Below are positions 60,941 through 64,000 of a DNA stretch of 64,000 nt, piece after piece. Within the stretch, counting starts at the first letter, position 1; the number at the start of each line of letters is the position of its first letter. A model generated the notes under the pieces. The model worked only from the letters and a program-made list of their open reading frames with translations, searched no databases and was not told where the DNA came from. The translations under genes and the position numbers were made by a program. Origin of the DNA: Bacillus sp. 1NLA3E (GTDB lineage Bacteria > Bacillota > Bacilli > Bacillales > Cytobacillaceae); NCBI RefSeq assembly GCF_000242895.2, contig NC_021171.1, forward strand, positions 248,001 to 312,000, read 5' to 3'.

Positions 60941-61735
60941 ATGAAAATCGCGGTATGTATCAAACAAGTACCAGCTTCCTCGGATGGAAATATGGACCCG
61001 GTACGAGGGGTGTTGATTCGAAATGGGAGGAAGCAGGTCATGAATATTTATGATGCTACAGCCCTTGAAACAGCACTGCGGCTTAAAGAGGGGCGAACGG
61101 GCACTGTTGATGTCTTTACGATGGGACCTGAGACTGCCAAGCAAGTCCTGGTAGATGCGTATGCGCTTGGAGCGGATGAAGGGTATTTAATAAGTGATAA
61201 GAAATTCTCGGGAGCGGATTCCTTAGCGACCTCTTTTACACTGGCACAAGCCTTAAAAGTCAAGGGTCCGTATGACATCATTTTATGCGGCAGGCAGACA
61301 ACAGACGGTGATACTGGACAGGTAGGGGCATCGCTTGCTGCTTGGCTGGAAATCCCTTACTTGGGTCATGTAAACAAGCTGGAAGAGGCTTCATATGAAT
61401 CCATCTCAGTTTGGCAGATTCTTGGGAAGGAACGAGCCCTTACAAACGTAAAGTTTCCATGTGTTCTTGCCGTTGAACGGGACATTTTTACACCGAGAAT
61501 GCCTGCGCTGCGCTTGAAACTTTCAACAGCGAAAAAACCTGTTATTACCCTTTCCTTAAAAGATATGCCGGTTCAAAATGAACAATTGTATGGTCTGAAA
61601 GGGTCACCAACAAGGGTAAAAAAAATCTATACCATTGAGTACCCGAAAGCGAAGCAGCTATTTCAGTCTGACCCAGCAGCATCTGCAGACAAAATGATTG
61701 CCGCCTTGAACGAATGGGGGCTGGCAAATGGTTGA
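60941..61735 (+). CDS. etfB: Electron transfer flavoprotein beta subunit, second copy
   Basis: 264 residues from ATG 60941 (AAAGGAGGTTGCTA upstream). Canonical MKIAVCIKQVPASSDGNMDP, LIRNGRKQVMNIYDATALET and CGRQTTDGDTGQVGASLAAW. The style is like the EtfB of anaerobic, dehydrogenase-linked Etf complexes. It overlaps etfA by eight bases. Confidence 0.9.
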   Translation: MKIAVCIKQVPASSDGNMDPVRGVLIRNGRKQVMNIYDATALETALRLKEGRTGTVDVFTMGPETAKQVLVDAYALGADEGYLISDKKFSGADSLATSFTLAQALKVKGPYDIILCGRQTTDGDTGQVGASLAAWLEIPYLGHVNKLEEASYESISVWQILGKERALTNVKFPCVLAVERDIFTPRMPALRLKLSTAKKPVITLSLKDMPVQNEQLYGLKGSPTRVKKIYTIEYPKAKQLFQSDPAASADKMIAALNEWGLANG

Positions 61736-62738
61736 TTTAACGGCATGGCATGATATTTTAGTTTTTATTGAAACGGATGAAACAACCGTCCATCCGGTTT
61801 CCCTCCAAATGATTGGAAAAGCGGCTGAATTAGCAGAATCCGCTGATTTTGACGTTTACGGTATCGTAATCGGTTCAGAGAAAGATAGGATTTTGCCACA
61901 ATTGGAAGGTCTGCCGCTGAAAAAAGTCTTTTTCTACCAAGGAGCCGAATTAGAGTATTTTCGTGCCAACTGTTATGCAGGCGCACTGGTTGATAGTATC
62001 AATTTGTTAAATCCAGCTGTTGTTCTTATCGGTGCAACCCCAATCGGCAAAGCAATCGCTCCGATTGCAGCCACCAAGTTTCGCACCGGTTTAACGGCGG
62101 ACTGTACCCAATTGGAGCTGGAGAAAAATACAGACCTTATTCAAATCCGTCCTGCTTTTGGCGGAAATGTCATGGCACAAATTGTGACCCCTCATTCCCG
62201 TCCGCAATTTGCGACTGTACGATACAACATGATGGCATCTGCTGTCCGGCAGGAAGGGTATTTGCCGGAATGGGAAGTACGAGGCTTACCTCGTGAAGCC
62301 AAGGTGTTTGCCGAACAAATCAAAGTCATACAGACGGAACGAATAGCAGTCGAAAAGGATATAACAACGGAAAAAGTTCTTGTCGTTGCTGGGCGGGGTG
62401 TAAAAAACAAGGAAGACCTTGCATTGCTTGATGAATTGGCATTGACACTCGGCGGCAAACTGGCAGCGACAAGAGGTCTGGTAGAAAGGGGGTGGTTACC
62501 GCAATCAAGGCAAATCGGGCTATCGGGTAAAATGGTAAGACCAGAAGTTTTGCTAGCTTTTGGTGTTTCCGGCTCTGTTCAATTTATGGCAGGCATTCAT
62601 GGTGCCAAACATATTATTGCTGTAAACAATGATCCAAACGCAAAAATCATGACAGAAGCGCATTTATCTATCCAAGGAGATCTGTATTTAGTGATCCCTG
62701 AATTACTCGAAAAACTGAAAAAAACAAAGATTTCTTAG
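61728..62738 (+). CDS. etfA: Electron transfer flavoprotein alpha subunit, second copy
   Basis: 336 residues, starting inside the end of etfB. The C-terminal FAD domain has VVAGRGVKNKEDLALLDELA, AATRGLVERGWLPQSRQIGL, GKMVRPEVLLAFGVSGSVQF and IIAVNNDPNAKIMTEAHLSI. The N-terminal domain (NPAVVLIGATPIGKAIAPIA) is more canonical than in the first copy. Confidence 0.9.
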   Translation: MVDLTAWHDILVFIETDETTVHPVSLQMIGKAAELAESADFDVYGIVIGSEKDRILPQLEGLPLKKVFFYQGAELEYFRANCYAGALVDSINLLNPAVVLIGATPIGKAIAPIAATKFRTGLTADCTQLELEKNTDLIQIRPAFGGNVMAQIVTPHSRPQFATVRYNMMASAVRQEGYLPEWEVRGLPREAKVFAEQIKVIQTERIAVEKDITTEKVLVVAGRGVKNKEDLALLDELALTLGGKLAATRGLVERGWLPQSRQIGLSGKMVRPEVLLAFGVSGSVQFMAGIHGAKHIIAVNNDPNAKIMTEAHLSIQGDLYLVIPELLEKLKKTKIS

Positions 62739-62925
62739 TTATTTAATTTTTCTCTGATTGCTCCATTTTTAAATGTAAAGCGCATTCAAACATTTTACTA
62801 TTATAATATCAGCATTACAAGAATGTACTTTCTGGTAATAGTAGGCTAATCTAAAAATATCTTCTAAATTAAGTTTTACTTTTGGTAGATAAAAAGTTTT
62901 TACTTTAATTAACGGAGGGCCTTCT

Positions 62926-63495
62926 ATGAACCAAAAAATTATTGAAATACTAGATGAAAATCCAATTATTGCCGGAATTAAGGATGATGGTGGTCTTGAA
63001 AAAGTACTTCATTCCAGCTGTAATGTAGTCTTTGTCCTTTATGGAAATATCTGTTCCATTTCTAATATTGTGAACAAAATAAAAAGCGCTGGGAAATATG
63101 CATTTGTGGATATTGATTTAGTCGAAGGAACCTCAAATAAAGAAATTGTTGTTGATTTTATGAGAAAAAACACGAAGGCAGATGGCATTATCAGTTCAAA
63201 GGCTTCCATTGTCCGCGCAGCGCGTGAAAAAGGGTTTTATACGGTCCATCGCTTCTTCCTGATTGATTCCATGTCTTATCGCAATCTGCCAAAGCAGTAT
63301 GCCGTATCAAAAGCTGATATTGTAGAAATATTGCCTGGCTGTATGCCGAAAGTACTTGGCTGGGTGCAGGAAGCCATTGATGTACCTGTTATTGCCAGCG
63401 GACTCGTTTGTGATAAGGAAGATGTCGTAACGGCCCTTCAGGCTGGAGCAATCGCTATTTCCTCGACTAATCTGGATGTCTGGGACAATATTTAA
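62926..63495 (+). CDS. glpP: Glycerol-3-phosphate-responsive antiterminator GlpP
   Basis: 189 residues, the normal GlpP length, beta/alpha-barrel type: NPIIAGIKDDGGLEKVLHSS, FVDIDLVEGTSNKEIVVDFM, ADGIISSKASIVRAAREKGF, RFFLIDSMSYRNLPKQ, DIVEILPGCMPKVLGWV and VPVIASGLVCDKEDVVTALQ. With glycerol-3-phosphate it binds leader mRNA and prevents termination. Matching leaders lie at 55.8 and 63.65 kb on either side of this gene. AACGGAGGGCCTTCT precedes the ATG. Confidence 0.93.
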   Translation: MNQKIIEILDENPIIAGIKDDGGLEKVLHSSCNVVFVLYGNICSISNIVNKIKSAGKYAFVDIDLVEGTSNKEIVVDFMRKNTKADGIISSKASIVRAAREKGFYTVHRFFLIDSMSYRNLPKQYAVSKADIVEILPGCMPKVLGWVQEAIDVPVIASGLVCDKEDVVTALQAGAIAISSTNLDVWDNI

Positions 63496-63615
63496 TCGTA
63501 ACAAGATCAGTTCAATAAAGACTATTTGGAAATCTAATAGGTTATTTGATTAGGTATGAATCATCATAAATAGTATATTAATATAATAAAATTTTGATTT
63601 TACTAATAAATTTTA

Positions 63616-63702
63616 TTGATATAATTTCATATTGAATTTATAATTAAAGTGTTGCTAGAGTCGAGAGAAAAGCGAACCCTTTTTTAGGTGTTCGCTTTTT
63701 TT
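63616..63702 (+). promoter_or_regulatory. Promoter, GlpP-type leader and terminator before the SDR gene
   Basis: TTGATA (63616) and TATAAT (63639) with exactly 17 bases between. The leader begins with GTTGCTAGAG and CGAGAGAAAAGCGA, then an AGCGAAC/GTTCGCT hairpin with a T run. It closely parallels the leader at 55.8 kb. Confidence 0.75.
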
Positions 63703-63863
63703 GTACCCAAATTTAGAAGAGTAAAGCAATAGTAGCAAAAGACAGAGAATTATTGGCATATAATAAGCGCAATCAGATTTTTTATTGTAACAATATGAAA
63801 ACGCTTAAAATTTACTTCTCTATCTTGTGTAGTGAATAAATATATATTTAGGAGGAAGTAATA

Positions 63864-64000
63864 ATGGAAATTCAAGAATTCTCAATGGACTTTTTCTCAT
63901 TAAAAGGAAAAAATGCAATCGTAACAGGTGGAAATTCTGGGCTTGGACGTGCGTTTGCACTTGCACTAGCAAAAGCAGGAGCAAATCTCTTTATTCCGAG
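63864..64000 (+). CDS. Short-chain dehydrogenase/reductase (3' partial)
   Basis: Runs off the right edge. After FSMDFFSLKGKNAIVTGGNS the Rossmann motif TGGNSGLGRAFA (TGxxxGxG) is clear, followed by LALAKAGANLFIP. N-terminal style resembles KduD/gluconate-5-dehydrogenase-like SDRs. TAGGAGGAAGTAATA precedes the ATG. The GlpP-type leader upstream places it in the same regulon as the FAD/Etf operon. Confidence 0.85.
   Translation, partial: MEIQEFSMDFFSLKGKNAIVTGGNSGLGRAFALALAKAGANLFIP

Overview
The window is about 64 kb of a low-GC Gram-positive chromosome. Strong AAGGAGG ribosome sites, frequent TTG and GTG starts, B. subtilis skin/PBSX-type phage genes, a GlpP antiterminator, an SR1P-like peptide and CcpA-type cre sites point to a Bacillaceae host (Bacillus or Neobacillus-like). 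The genus is an inference. No rRNA, tRNA or CRISPR array was seen.

From the left edge to about 41.7 kb lies a siphovirus-type prophage whose integrase and repressor end is outside the window. It begins inside recT and continues with a metallo-beta-lactamase-fold protein, a replication initiator carrying four iterons, a DnaC-like loader and a run of small early genes (to 7.8 kb). Within this region a cyclic-di-GMP-I riboswitch faces a CheY-like receiver gene. After an Xpf-like late sigma factor come packaging and head genes of the skin/PBSX kind (10.7-19.8 kb), then a siphoviral tail tube, frameshifted tail chaperone, tape measure, hub and fibre genes (19.8-28.5 kb). A probable defence/exclusion insert (28.5-30.6 kb: Abi-alpha/DUF4393, membrane peptide, XRE, DUF4145) precedes the lysis genes (30.8-32.7 kb). 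The right arm (32.8-41.6 kb) holds accessory genes: secreted proteins, a proteasome-like Ntn hydrolase with a 51-residue partner, a three-gene operon with a SecB-like chaperone and a PD-(D/E)xK nuclease, and UvrX-neighbourhood genes.

From 41.7 to 55.5 kb a 15-bp sequence occurs four times (41716, 43044, 52942, 55276). Each copy is followed on the minus strand by a decayed tyrosine-integrase fragment, and the last two are preceded by related repeat arms. This looks like serial integration of related phages at one attachment core. The intervals carry a second Abi-alpha/peptide module, a 9-kb carbohydrate region, and a short phage remnant with a RelA/SpoT-domain protein.

The carbohydrate region (43.9-52.7 kb) encodes a split transketolase, a zinc polyol/threonine-type dehydrogenase, a KdgT-type permease, a FadR/GntR regulator, an SR1P-like peptide, PfkA and a full-length transketolase, with a good cre site upstream. 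The right end (56.1-64 kb) encodes two FAD-linked oxidases and two EtfBA pairs, then GlpP, then an SDR. Two near-identical promoter-leader-terminator units, before the FAD/Etf operon and before the SDR gene, bracket glpP and suggest that GlpP antitermination controls both.
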